Below are positions 1-10,544 of a DNA stretch of 64,000 nt, piece after piece (position 1 is the stretch's first letter; every line of letters starts with the position of its first letter). The notes beneath the pieces are model-generated. The model worked only from the letters and a program-made list of their open reading frames with translations, searched no databases and was not told where the DNA came from. Source of the DNA: Argyresthia goedartella (Eukaryota > Arthropoda > Insecta > Lepidoptera > Argyresthiidae); NCBI GenBank assembly GCA_949825045.1, contig OX463821.1, positions 35,794,486 to 35,858,485 of the forward strand, in the 5' to 3' direction. The position numbers and the translations under genes are program-made.

Positions 1-1020
1 AGCTATTTTAGCCGTAGTTTATTTTCATGTGATAAATTTGACTAGCTGTTTTTTATTACGAGCAAATTTTTCATGTCTTTTCAAATGTAAGCAGTAGACT
101 GTTGACAGCGACATCTCTAAAGTCAATGAACTACAGAATTATGTATTATTGAACCGGATTGCAATTTAGATACGCTGACAATATCCGCATCTAATAAATT
201 CGAATACAGTATATGAAGACGACCAACACGACGGTAACTGATCACTTCCATTTTCGAAGCTGTTTTACAAGACACACCGCGATTGATACAGAATGTCATA
301 TCTATGATACTAACAAGTTCTTGTCAAGTATTCATTTAAATTGTCTGGAGTGTATTGAAAAGATTAAACTCTATTTGTTTGAGAACTCAGGGATACGGAA
401 TAAATGAGACAGGAGCATTTTTCTACAAGAAAAACAAACGTTCAGAAAAACGATGCGATCAGAAAACATTCATGGAAAAATAACGATTGTCAAATGAGCT
501 TTCGGGAAAATAAGTTCCAAAAAAATTGCAAGAGAAATTATAGCTAATGGGAAAAAACGCGAAGGGAAAATTTTATGTAAGAAAATAATGATTCTGGAGA
601 ATTGATCTAACAACCCGTTTTTGGTTTTTTATTTTAAGTGCTTAAATTTAAATCTATTTATTTACTGTGTTTTGATTATGAGGTTTATTGTTTTATTTTG
701 TGGCGACCTCAAGTAACCCTGTAATAATGATTATGTGAATAAAAGGATATGTATTTGTATTTTGCCACAAATTCAAATTCAAAGAATTTTATTCATAATG
801 GCACAAAAATTGAGACTTAATGAACGTCAAAACATAATCAAGCAAGCATAATAAAATATAAAGTAGATGCCTAATTATTAATTAGTACATAATGTATAAT
901 AATAATAAAACATTTATTTTCAGAAAACACGGTTCCATAGTATTGTTAGTACAAAAAGAGAATTTCCTAATCTATGTTACACCTTAAAATAAAATTAAAA
1001 TAAATAAGTAAGCAACTTAT
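1..1020. other. AT-rich sequence without a supported gene
   Basis: No coding region is supported here. The only open frame (213-407, plus strand) is 64 residues long and shows no recognisable motif. Around 700-780 the text resembles the 3' end of a LINE (an AATAAA-like string followed by low-complexity sequence), but this is too weak to assign. Confidence 0.5.
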
Positions 1021-1094
1021 GGTGGATAGCGAGGTAGTGAAGAGGCCTGTACTCAGCAGTGGGTAGGTGTGGGCAGATTGAAGATGATGATGAG
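1021..1094 (+). repeat. RTE-like LINE 3' tail ending in (GAT)n
   Basis: The words GAGGCCTGTACTCAGCAGTG (from 1042) and the trailing GATGATGATGA match the 3' end typical of RTE-class LINEs in moths and butterflies, where a GAGGCCT...CAGCAGTGGG box precedes a GAT microsatellite tail. Only about 70 bp remain, so this is a heavily 5'-truncated copy. It abuts an oppositely oriented LINE fragment starting at 1096. Confidence 0.6.
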
Positions 1095-1095
1095 C

Positions 1096-1782
1096 CTATT
1101 TATCCGGCGAGGTGCCGGTCACCACCTTGATCCAGTGCTTTAAAATAGGTCCTTCGACCCTATCTGCTATAACAGTCAGGATACCGTTGGTGCTGCCGCG
1201 AACTCTGTGCATTAGTGAGGCCACGCGTTTTCTTATTATTGCATGAAACCCGTCCGTGCGGGCTTCTGCAAACATGCCTGACGCACTACAGAATCGCGGC
1301 AACCCCAGCAGCATCCTAAATCCGTTATTGTACTGGACTCGAAGGGCGTTTATGGACTTTTGAGTATAGCTGACCCACAGGCTGCTCGTGTAAAAGGATT
1401 GGCAGTAAGCCTTAAACAAAGTAATTTTTACTTGATGTGTGCAACGAGCAAACCTGCGCGCCAGCATGTTCACCCTCACCGCCAACGCCCTCCGTTCCCT
1501 ATCAATGTCCAGGTCGTCTCTCAGGTCATTGGTTACAATGTGTCCTAGATATTTAAAGCTTGTAACACTCAATAACTCCTGACCGTACAATTTTATAGGA
1601 GGCACATTACTAGGCGACTTAGTTCCCTTCTTAAATATCATTACTTCAGTCTTTTTAACATTATATCGTAATCCATGGGTCTCAGCATATGACTCACAAG
1701 TACTTAAAAGATTTCTCAATCCTCTCACTGATGGACTCAGCAGCACCATGTCATCGGCATAGCTTATGTTATTCGCACTTTT
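1096..1782 (-). pseudogene. LINE reverse transcriptase, C-terminal half (truncated)
   Basis: An open minus-strand frame begins just upstream of a YADD box (about 1750-1765), the metal-binding motif of reverse transcriptases. It continues for about 215 residues through the thumb region (FKYLGHIV) and a C-terminal domain, stopping at 1096. Fingers, the rest of the palm and any endonuclease are missing beyond 1782, as expected for a 5'-truncated LINE. No internal stop is seen after the YADD box. The clade is not certain; the C-terminal sequence differs from the other LINE families in this window. Confidence 0.8.
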
Positions 1783-1812
1783 AGATATATATATAGAGTG
1801 CCACGAACTGGT

Positions 1813-2070
1813 TTAATGCCAGATGTCGTTGTCTTGTAAAAAGTCATTGATTTTGTAGTAGGCCTTTGTGCACAAAGTGTGCTTTATACATTTTTTCAAT
1901 CGAGGTTTAGTTAAGTTTTGTATTTCTTGCGGATTTTTTTTGTAGAAGCGTATACAGTGTCCCATAAAAGAACTACAAACTTTTGTGAGTCTGAACATTG
2001 GAAAAGAAAGTTTATGTTTATTTCTAGTTTGCACGTTGTGGCGACTATCAATGGTTTTAAAGCTACTGAT
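1813..2070 (-). pseudogene. LINE ORF2 extreme C-terminus (fragment)
   Basis: About 80 residues resemble the terminal segment of Jockey-like ORF2 proteins: TRNKHKL, then RFYKK, then AYYKINDFLQDNDIW before the stop at 1813. Related tails occur at 30357, 41847 and 53557, so this is a diverged member of a locally common superfamily. The rest of the open frame (2070-2211) is a different repeat with a CAAAGT-rich tail and is not part of the protein. Confidence 0.7.
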
Positions 2071-2329
2071 ATTTTTCAAAGTCAAAGTCAAAGTAGAAAT
2101 ACAAATAAAGTAGAGTATGCAGAATGCCACATTAAAGTACAATTTGAGTTTGAGGCAACCCTTTTTTGGATTTATAACACAACACCAAAAAACGTCAGGA
2201 TGAAAATACACACGTAGGATAATTTTTTAATCTGAATCGCAACAGACAGATAAGTCGATTACAAAAAAGTCTATTAGTTCTCACAATGATTTGTCCTCAC
2301 TAAAAAATCACATAATATTATGTACCAGT

Positions 2330-2460
2330 GGCTCAAAGTCAAAAGTTTTTTTTTTACTGTAGATATTTACATACACTAAGCAAACATAATTTTTGCGTCT
2401 TCTCTAGTTTCAATCACTGTGGGAGACGAAGGGCGAAAAAACTACCACAGATTTTTAGAT
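2330..2460 (-). repeat. 3' UTR scrap of the hairpin-tailed LINE family
   Basis: The segment matches the 3' UTR that follows the LINE at 30357 (see 30108-30250). It has a CTGTGGGAG arm at about 2417 and a degraded CTACCACAG arm at about 2441, separated by GAAGGGC. Intact hairpins of this type lie at 12719, 30190 and 42433. No coding sequence remains. Confidence 0.6.
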
Positions 2461-2517
2461 CTCTTTTAAAAATTTGTTGTGAATACTCATATAAATATTA
2501 CAATATTAATTATCTTA

Positions 2518-2909
2518 TCTACACACGTATCACAAACCCTCTTTACTGCGTCCAAAAACCGCACGTTACGATCAGCATAACGTTAAACTACTTTGTAAAA
2601 ACTCATTTATTTTCTGAATATTGAACATTATGACCATAATGTGTAAATTTTCTACATATTATGACGTTCAAATTTCGAACGCCGACGCCCGCCTGCGTGC
2701 CGCCCCTGCTTTGTCTGAGAAGTTGGTACTACAGAACAAGCTAAACAACTCAATGCCACAATGCAGGTCAAACATGCGGTTCCTGAACACATCAAAGAGA
2801 CCTTATGATATGTGTGTAGATAAACTAGTGTATGTAACTGTACATAATTTGGCATTAAACTCTCGAGTTTTAATGCCCTCCATTATGTATCAGTCACATA
2901 AACTACTAA
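2518..2909 (+). repeat. Dispersed repeat 'R430', copy 1
   Basis: About 390 bp match, in inverted orientation, the sequence at 20362-20786. They share a landmark near TCTACACACGTATCA, a conserved GC-richer core at 2680-2790, and a terminal palindrome at 2851-2877 (GGCATTAAA facing TTTAATGCC around CTCGAG). The core stays open in the same frame in both copies for about 40 residues, so a remnant coding segment is possible, but I do not recognise it. The layout suits a non-autonomous DNA element or LINE fragment; the class is unresolved. Confidence 0.6.
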
Positions 2910-3057
2910 TAATTAATAAGAAGGAATACATAATAACAAAATGATTTACAGCGAGTTCTGTATTAAGTTAGATATTGTGATATCACATTTTAGACAAAGT
3001 CGTTTTGACATTGTTTTTAAATTGCTCAAATGGCCATTTCAAAATCATAATGTATTA

Positions 3058-3463
3058 AAAAAACCGGTCAAGTGCGAGTCTAAATCGCGCACGAAGGGTT
3101 CCGTACCACCGTTCAATGGAAGCGATGGTGTGGAGTGAATAGTTTGGATTTTACACAGCAAAATATTGTTTACAAAGTTATTGGATCGGTTACTTTTACA
3201 CTCCATGTACGTAACCAGGTGCATCCATAAGTTTGTATGTGGTATTGAAAGAATTGTTGTATGGGAGCCCCCTTAAAGATTTATTTTATCCTGTTTTTTA
3301 GTATTTGTTGTTATATGTAGCGGCAACAGAAATACATAATCTGTGAAAATTTCAACTCTCTAGCTAGCTAGGTTCTTGAGATACAGCCTGGTGACAGACG
3401 GACGGACAGCGAAGTCTTAGTAATAGGGTTCCGTTCTTACCCGTTGGGTACGGAACCCTAAAA
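3058..3463 (+). repeat. GGGTTCCGTACC repeat, copy A
   Basis: The element opens with GGTCAAGTGCGAGTC and GGGTTCCGTACC and closes with GGTACGGAACCCTA, so its ends form an inverted repeat. Internal landmarks are ATGGGAGCCCCCTTAAA, CAACAGAAATACAT and ATACAGCCTGGTGACAGACG. Other copies lie at 9497, 10545 and (minus strand) 61380. It has no coding capacity and looks like a very common lepidopteran non-autonomous repeat. The 140 bp between the two 5' landmarks is a variable module shared with copies C and D but absent from copy B. Confidence 0.75.
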
Positions 3464-3680
3464 TTGCACTGCACTAGTCTGTGATTATTTCTTAGGTTAA
3501 CATTACAGCAATCACTTAATTTGGAAAATGTTGTAAGGTTTTCGTGTGCATACATTATATTTTCTAAAATAAATTAACTAGTTACAATTAATATAGCAAT
3601 TTATTTCAAAAAGTTATCTTTTGAGTCTGTGCATTTTAAATTATAAATTGCTTGAATAGATCTTTTCTGTAAAAAGCAAG
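3464..3680 (-). pseudogene. Hairpin-tailed LINE, ORF2 C-terminal fragment
   Basis: Translated on the minus strand, the segment gives KLSDCCNVNLRNNHRL, closely matching the C-terminal region of the LINE at 30357-30620 and 41847-42305. The nucleotide match to 30540-30740 continues through the ACTAGTTAC-like and AAATTGCTTGAATAG strings. It is cut on the downstream side by copy A of the GGGTTCCGTACC repeat. Confidence 0.7.
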
Positions 3681-3995
3681 GTAGACGCGATTACTAAAAA
3701 TGCCAGCGCCTGAAAACCTATCTCAGTTAAGGACAGCGTTAGTTTCAATTAACTATTACTCGCGTTTTATACCAAATATTAGTACTACATTGCAACTGTA
3801 TACGCCTTACTCAAAAAGGGCGTTAAGTGGATATGGAGTGATGCATGTGACGTTGCTTTTAGGAGTATAAAAGAGAGTTTGGCAAATGACCCAATACTGG
3901 GTCACTGCGACCCAAGTCTTCCTCTGGTGCTGGCGGTGGACAGCAGCTAGTACGGGCTGGGCGCCCTGTTGTCGCAGCCGCTGCTGCAGATTTAA
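3681..3995 (+). pseudogene. Ty3/gypsy-type pol relic (RT to RNase H junction)
   Basis: Frame by frame, the plus strand reads PAPENLSQLR followed by NYYSRFIPN, the standard join between the gypsy reverse transcriptase and its RNase H-like region. After a shift of frame near 3800 it continues with KWIWSDACDVAF and DPILGHCDPSLPLVLAVD, the start of the RNase H domain. A TAG falls at the usual catalytic neighbourhood around 3947. At least one frameshift and one stop show the copy is dead. A second gypsy relic lies at 62500-63303. Confidence 0.75.
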
Positions 3996-4114
3996 ATAAA
4001 GCATCGTCGAAAACGTTTTTAACAATCTGTCTTACCAAAAGCTGGCGTGTTAGAAAACAAGATGGCGACACGACAATAGCTGATTTGCACACCTTATATA
4101 AGGGAAAAACATTG

Positions 4115-4205
4115 CGGCAGCTTAGGTGAAGGGTAAAGGGGGTGAGCGAAGCGAAGCCCCCTTTATCCTTCTTGTTAGGTTGAACATGTAAGACCAACAA
4201 AATAC
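4115..4205 (+). repeat. Hairpin-bearing dispersed repeat, copy 1
   Basis: About 90 bp are repeated in inverted orientation at 35088-35172. The core AAAGGGGGTGAGCGAAG is followed by GAAGCCCCCTTTA, forming a GC-rich stem with a GCGAAGC-like loop. GTTAGGTTGAACATGTAAGA lies outside the stem in both copies. It could be the terminal palindrome of a Helitron-like or other non-autonomous element; neither end is clear. Confidence 0.6.
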
Positions 4206-6123
4206 TTTATACATAAACTTAAGTACACATAAAAAATATTTATATTGTATATGTCTTGTTGCCTAGGAACGTTTAGACAACTCGTTAAACGTTTCGTTCA
4301 CTCACTTGTCTGACGGAATTTCAGTGACTTTGTTAAACGGCGGTATTTAATAAACCAACTAACTGTGACATAAACACAAAATATTAAGAAGGAAAAAAAG
4401 TAAGAAAGGAAGAAATCTCTTTTTAGAGATAAGCTCTTCTTTGTACATATATTTTTTAAAGAATTGTGAATTTTGTAAAATAATCATCAATTATTAAACT
4501 AAAGCTAAGCAGAATTGAATTAAAATACATGTCTATGTTTGCATACGTCTGTGATCTAACTCTAACAAGCTAACAAAATACCAACTCAACAATATTATTT
4601 TGACTCACACTTGGACTTATACTCGATTTTGTCGATGTTTTTTATTTGTTACGTCGTGATTTAATAGGTAAGTGTGTAAATATCTTTAAAACTTAATACT
4701 TTCCTGTGATTGAGAATCAGAAATAAAGACAATCCGCTTGAAATCAAAACATTCTAGTGAGAAAAATCTCTATAATTTACTTGTTATAGTGTTGACGCTA
4801 CGAAACGTTGGTATAATAGTGTTACGAAAAACTATAAGCTGTGGGCATGTTATACCTTGTGACCGGATGGGTCGACACCCTTAGTCCGATTGCCGAACCA
4901 CAGACGTCGAAACACCCCGGTCCCAGCGTGGATCGAAGATCAGAGGACAAGTTATAAAGTCATGCCGCTTCCCAGATGGGGTGGCAGACCCACATCATTG
5001 TAATAAAAATCTGAAATGGTTTCACGCCTTTTCTAAGATGGGGTGGTAGAGGCTCAACATAACCATGCAAGTCACAATAACATGTTTATTTTCAGATAGC
5101 CACTCTATCTCCTAGATCTTTAAATTCAATAATTCCGGAAACCAGAAAATTGCAATGCAGTAAGGTTTGCTCTATACTACATCGAACTTAGTCATAGTTA
5201 ATGTTATTTGGTATAGGAACTACAGATGTAGAGGCACAGCAGATGAATAATACCAATGATAACATCTGTCTTGAAGAAACTAATTTATTCATCTTTATGC
5301 TTTACAAAATAAATTAAAAAAGAGCTTAGAAGGTTTTTTAGGGCGGAAATCCAAAAATGAAACACTGCGAGTTTGTAAGTACCTCCTACTGTTTACGGGC
5401 GGCGCTAGAGCAGATGACACAAGATTGGAACAAAAGTAAATCTGTACTGAGATATAGGGCTCTCAGTACAGATTTACTTTTCCCTCCTGCTGAGGGGTGA
5501 CAAGATGAGATGATGATGAATATATTAAAAAGTACCTGATCTTTACCAATCACGATACCAATAAAAATCAATTATCATCAAAATCAAAAATCAATCAAAG
5601 CTCAAAACTGAAACACCAACATTTCAATAATCCGCAATTTTGGTGATTTATTTTTTCAAAAACTGAGACACCAATGAGCTATTTGTTATGCTGGAAACTG
5701 GGAAAAATAGCACATGTCCTTCCATATTACGTACGTAATAGCTCTCATTTGGATGAATCTAGTAGAGGTTTCTTTGATCAGTCTTATTCAATAATGAAAG
5801 CTTAAGGGGGTGTTTTGAGTAACACCAAAATCCACCAACATTTCTATTAATACGCGGACGCTCCTTATCAACAAGATCTGGGATTAGTTACGAAGCCAAA
5901 TATAATAAAAAAACTATATGTCATTAGATAGCACCGTTAATGCGTAACATAATTTGTATAATAAAATAATGTTTGATAAAAGATTGTGAAGTTGTTTTTT
6001 AATTTATTGCAAAACTTTTCTGTGGGTGAGATTAACAACACATCCATCAATCCGGTGTCTGGACGCACCAACAAAATGATTTCGCAAGTATTTTATTTTC
6101 TATTCTTTAACTTTTATATTATA
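4206..6123. other. Long stretch without a supported gene
   Basis: AT-rich sequence with no credible reading frame. The 4860-5050 part is less AT-rich and contains two GATGGGGTGG blocks (about 4975 and 5038) in similar surroundings, suggesting a local imperfect duplication. The only well-defined structure is the hairpin at 5432-5481. Confidence 0.5.
5432..5481. repeat. Perfect 21-bp inverted repeat with 8-base loop
   Basis: The left arm at 5432-5452 (starting AAAAGTAAATCTG) is exactly complementary to the right arm at 5461-5481 (ending CAGATTTACTTTT). The 8-base spacer is TATAGGGC. No coding sequence or known element end surrounds it. Confidence 0.85.
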
Positions 6124-7432
6124 CATAGTCAGGTCATAAGTTCTGTCACATGTGCGATATGAAATAATTTAGACATGTTTATTATTTATGTAAACATTTA
6201 TATAGCGAAATGAACTTAATAAAACATAGATTCTTATGGTAATAAAGTTTATTCAAAATGACCCCCGCGATTTTGCATACAGGCCTTTATTCTGCGCGGC
6301 CAGTCGTCTATCGCAGCACGAACGAGGTCCATGTCAATATCGGCGGCTGCCTTAATCAAAGATGCCTTGAGTGACTCCAAATCAGGATGAGGCTTTGAGC
6401 AGGCCTTTTCCCCCAAGTGTTGCCATATCTTGTAATCTAACGGACTCAAATCTGGACTGGAGGAGGGCCAGTCTTCGTGCCGGATGAAGTCGATTTCACG
6501 CGCCGCCAGCCAGTCTTGTGTGCTTTTCGCTCTATGAGCTGGCGCAGAATCTTGTTGGAATACCCAGTGCCTGTTATTAAACATGGTATGAGAAACAGGT
6601 TCCACAAGGTTCTTGAGGATTGTATTTTGATACACAACTGCATTCGTTTTTACGCCTTTCTCACAAAAATGTACCTCAGTTAAGCCCCAATAAGAGACTC
6701 CCAACCAAACCATGAGCGAGGATGGAAAATGAACTCGTTGGATACTCGGAATACGGTTGCTCGCTTCTTCACTGCTGTGTGCGTACACCTTATCATTTTG
6801 TTTGTTGTAGCTCTCTTCCACGGTGAAAATTTTTTCGTCCGAAAAAAGAATTTCCCGATGCTTTTTTCCCGCGTACCGCTTCAACAAAGCGCGGCATCTC
6901 TTCAGTCTCAGGTCCATTAAACGAGCGTCCAAACGATGTCCTGTTTTTTTTCGATATGCCCTAAGCCCTAAGTCTTCATTTCACACCCTTTTCACCGTGG
7001 TCCTGCTTAACCCCATCTGAAGGGCCAACAGTTTCTTCTTACGTATGGGATTTCTTTGAATTCGCGCCTTCACAGCTTTTATCACTGCTGGAGTCCTAAC
7101 AGAGCGAGGGCGACCACTTCTTGACCTGTCATCTACACTAGAGTCTTCATTGTATCGTTTTATGGTACGATAAACGAATCTTTTGGTTATATTCAAATTT
7201 TTCAGTAAGTCGAAAATCTGAATTGGAGCGTAACCGCAACGATGCAACGCAATAACTGCGATACGGTCTTCTTTAAATGTCCACTCCATATTTAAAAATG
7301 AGGAAAATTCTAAAAAGAACACATTTTTATTTTCATGAAAAATTCGAAATTCGAATTCAATAAACTTTTTTGTGGCCAGCGTTCTAAATTCAAAAGTTTT
7401 TATTGTGTGATAGAACTTATGACCTGACTGTG
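6124..7432 (-). mobile_element. maT-type (DD37D) mariner-like transposon, copy 1
   Basis: Terminal inverted repeats beginning CATAGTCAGGTCATAAG at the left and mirrored at the right (ending ACCTGACTGTG) enclose 1309 bp, and both ends are flanked by TA, the usual Tc1/mariner target. The transposase lies between them on the minus strand. A second copy at 18652-19960 has exactly the same length. Confidence 0.92.
6249..7289 (-). pseudogene. maT transposase with one nonsense codon
   Basis: Transposase of the DD37D branch of Tc1/mariner, which cuts and pastes the element by its terminal repeats. The start is taken at the MEWT methionine (7289), matching the intact copy at 18777-19817. The N-terminal helix-turn-helix region and SGRP linker are followed by an in-frame TGA at 6981-6983, replacing a leucine codon of the other copy. 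Downstream, the frame is unchanged and keeps the catalytic acidic residues in LFSDEKIF, QQDSAPAH and SPLDYKIW. With a single substitution and no frameshift, inactivation may be recent. Confidence 0.92.
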
Positions 7433-7468
7433 TACTTAGCATTAACATACATAATATATATATACGTG

Positions 7469-8751
7469 GGGCGCACTGTAAGTTTGCGGAATGAATATGA
7501 AAAAATACTATTAAAGGTACAAAATTAATTTATTGTTTTTCAAAATAATCTCCCTTGGCGTCTATGCACTTTTTCATTCGATGAAACCAGTTTTGAAAAC
7601 TTTTGTGCCACTCCTCTGTGGTGACCTCTGAAACGTGTTTTTCATACTCCTCGACAGCCTCTTCTGGTGATGAAAATCGTTGACCGCGTAATTGGTTCTT
7701 AATTTTTGGGAACAGAAAAAAGTCACAAGGTGCCAGGTCGGGACTGTATGCAGGATGACTCATGAGTTCTACATTTTTCGCCTTCAAAAAGTCGTTTGTC
7801 TGTCTGGCCGTGTGAGAACTAGCATTGTCGTGGTGCAGTATGATACGGCGTTTACGGTTATTTTTACGGAGTTCGTCAATAACTTCCGGCAAACAAATGG
7901 TCGTGTACCAGTCACTATTCACTGTACGACGATTCTCTAAAGCAACAGTAGCCACGTGTCCAGTTTTATTAAAAAAAGAAGCAATCATCCGCTTAGATGC
8001 ACTTTTCACGCGCGCCACTTTGGTTGGTTTCGGCTCATCTTGAAAGACCCATACGCTCGATTGCTGCTTTGTTTTGGGATCGTAGCAATAAATCTATGTT
8101 TCGTCACCTGTTACTATGTCCCACACCAAATTTGACGCACCTTCGTTGAATCTGGTAAGCATGGCACTGCACCAAGTGACGCGGTCCGTTTTTTGAGCCT
8201 CGGTCAAGTTGTGTGGGATCCACCGCGAGCACAGCTTTCTCACACCCAAATGTTTGTGTAGGATTAATTGTATTTGACTCATGCCTATTTCTAAGGATGC
8301 GCGAATTTCATGGTAGGTCACATGCCTGTCTGTTTCAATCATACGGCGCACAGCATCGATGTTTTTGTTGGTCACAGCGGTGGACGGCCGACCATCGCGA
8401 GATTCGTCACTGAGATTGATACGACCACGCTTGAATTCTGCAAACCAGCTATAAACAGTTGTCTTGCATGGTGCTTCATTGCCAAAAGCTGTTTCAAGCC
8501 GAGCGATGCTCTGTTGAGCTGTCAAATTACACTTAAAATCGTAGAAAATCATACTACGAAAATTTTCCCGAGTTAAATCCATGTTGATGCAGACACACAA
8601 TTTTTTAAATGGCGCCACAAGGTAAAAACAAAAGGCAGTCAGATGAAACAAACTGCATTCTACAGCCAAAGAGTTCTATTTTCAAATGTTGCAATACATT
8701 TTTAAATATTGTTTATGTAAGTGGCCAGTTCCGGAAACTTACAGTGCGCCC
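7469..8751 (-). mobile_element. Mariner (DD34D) transposon
   Basis: Inverted ends GGGCGCACTGTAAGTTT (left, from 7469) and the mirror ACTTACAGTGCGCCC (right, to 8751) enclose 1283 bp, a typical full-length mariner. The right end is flanked by TA; the left flank reads TG, probably a mutated TA. It sits only 36 bp from the end of maT copy 1, in a TATATA-rich tract that suits TA-targeting elements. Confidence 0.9.
7530..8582 (-). pseudogene. Mariner transposase with one nonsense codon
   Basis: A 350-codon frame begins at MDLTRENFRS (ATG at 8580-8582). It contains the mariner N-terminal DNA-binding half (TTVYSWFAEFKRGR, then SRDGRPSTA) and the catalytic domain. The acidic residues lie in VTGDET, LHHDNASSH and YSPDLAPCDFF, with 34 residues between the last two (DD34D). 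A TAG at 8094-8096, right after VTGDET, interrupts the frame; no frameshift is present. The usual mariner residue there is tryptophan, so a single TGG to TAG change would explain the loss. Confidence 0.92.
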
Positions 8752-8803
8752 TATGTATATATATAACATTACATATATAACATTAATATTAACATTTTGA
8801 CGA

Positions 8804-9105
8804 TCTGAATGGCGGAGTCGGCAGCGACCCTGCCTACGAAGCCAAGGGTCACGGGTTCGATTCCCGGTAGGGGCAAATTGATATTTATATTATATTTGTT
8901 TGATGAGAACGGATGTTTGACCCTAGTAATGGTTGTTTAGATAAACAATGTAAATATAGATATCTAAGTATAATGTTTATCTATATAAATATGTATATCG
9001 TTATCTAGTACCCACGATACAGGAAATCCTAGTTTGGGGCTAGATCAATGTGTGTAAATAGTGTCCAAGGTATTATTAATAATAATAATAATAAACATAT
9101 TATCA
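8804..9105 (+). mobile_element. tRNA-headed SINE, copy 1
   Basis: The head (8809-8875) contains a degraded A box (TGGCGGAGTCGG) and a B box (GGTTCGATTCC), the internal RNA polymerase III promoter elements. A unique body follows, with TTATCTATATAAATATGTAT and the 3' motif ATCCTAGTTTGGGGC. It ends near the ATTAATAATAATAATAATAA tract at 9073-9093. The same unit lies inverted at 13080-13300. A real tRNA gene is unlikely: acceptor pairing is not evident and the body is repeated. Confidence 0.75.
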
Positions 9106-9496
9106 TTCTAGCAAACGAGAGCGCCTATACAGATACGTAAGTCACACACGTAAAGTCTGGTAGACTTCGTGAGTTGAAATATCTATATTTCGCGCCTTAC
9201 CTCGTAGGTTTTCGATGTCATTCAAATACATAGCCGTTGCATTGGATTATGAAATATACAATAAAATAATACAGTAATATAATTTTAGTTAATGACCAAA
9301 CGAGCGAACCATACGAAGCGTCTTCGTTTCAGGATTGGAAAAAAACGCGTTCGTTTGTCCGAAATCGTGTCCTCTACAGGCAGTATTTCTCAATTTCTTG
9401 AACGTGAATTTTTGTGGGCGGGTTCGATAATTAAATAGAATTGTTTTGTCGATTGAGTTTTTTTTAATGGTGGAGATGTAGGGGTTATTAAATATC
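9106..9496. other. AT-rich interval, no supported gene
   Basis: No motif-bearing frame is seen. The short minus-strand frame at 9289-9540 runs into the neighbouring repeat and shows no family signature. Confidence 0.4.
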
Positions 9497-9925
9497 AAAA
9501 ACCGGCCAAGTGCGAGTCGGAATCGCGGGTTCCGTACCATTATCTATAAAAACGAAAAAAAAAACACATTTGTTGTATGAGAGCCCCCCTTAAATATTAA
9601 TTAAATTTTTAATTTAATTATTTATTTTACACTAAATAGTATCATTTAATATTCTACGAATATTTCAAGCGTCTACCTGTTGCTGTTATCAATACCGAGC
9701 AAAAAAAAATCACGTGTGTTTTATGGGAGCCCCCTTAAATATTTTATTCTGTTTTTTAGTATTTGTTGTTATAGGGGCAACAGAAATACATCATCTGTGA
9801 AAATTTAACTGTCTTACTCCCACTGTTAATGATATACAGCCTGGTGACAGACGGATAGACAGACGGACAGCGGAGGCGTAATAGGGTCCCGTTTTTTCAC
9901 CGTTCGGGTACGGAACCCTAAAAAC
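9497..9925 (+). repeat. GGGTTCCGTACC repeat, copy B
   Basis: It starts AAAACCGGCCAAGTGCGAGTC, quickly reaches GGGTTCCGTACC, and ends GGTACGGAACCCTAAAAA. It lacks the variable 5' module of copy A but carries its own extra AT-rich stretch (about 9595-9715) between two ATGGGAGCCCCC-like words. That makes it a tandem or insertion-modified version of the same family. Confidence 0.75.
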
Positions 9926-10544
9926 CGCTACAGTCCAAACAGCTGGACGGATTTTAACAAATGAGATATTGTTAGATTTGTAGAGACTGTGAGTGGCTAT
10001 ATCATTTTAGTGAAAAGTCAATGGGCAGGGCTTTAGTACACCACAAAATGTAGTTTACTACGTTACTGGTGCGGCTACTTTCATACTCTATGTACGTAAC
10101 CAGGTGCATTCATAAGTTTGTATATATTATTAAAAGAAAGTGTGCAGCTTAAAGAGCCACTACTTTTTAGTATGCTTTTTCTCTCAAGACGGGTGAAAAT
10201 CTCCTATATATGAACTGATCTCTAAAGATTCCATTTCCATTGATTTCTTTTGTTTCACATAGATTTGTTTAAAACCGACTCAAATACGGAGCCACAAATC
10301 ATCTACAAATAGCTCATATCTGACATAAGTACAACCACAGATATTTTAACACTATACGTACAACTAATGACACACTATCATAAATTGTGTTTCCGGAAGT
10401 TTACCTGCGTATAGTTATTGCGTATCTTCCCAATTTCCATGATCAGGTAAATTTTATTTCCTGTCGGTATTATCGCCGACGCTAATAATAATGAGCGACA
10501 ATCATCTCATTATTTTGGCTCTTCGTATCATAAATATATCAAAA

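Noticed and set aside
213..407. A small plus-strand gene
   Set aside because: 64 codons, no motif, no supporting context; fits chance in AT-rich DNA.
8809..8875. A functional tRNA gene
   Set aside because: A and B box-like words exist, but the cloverleaf cannot be closed convincingly, and the same head with the same body recurs at 13080-13300, so it is a SINE.
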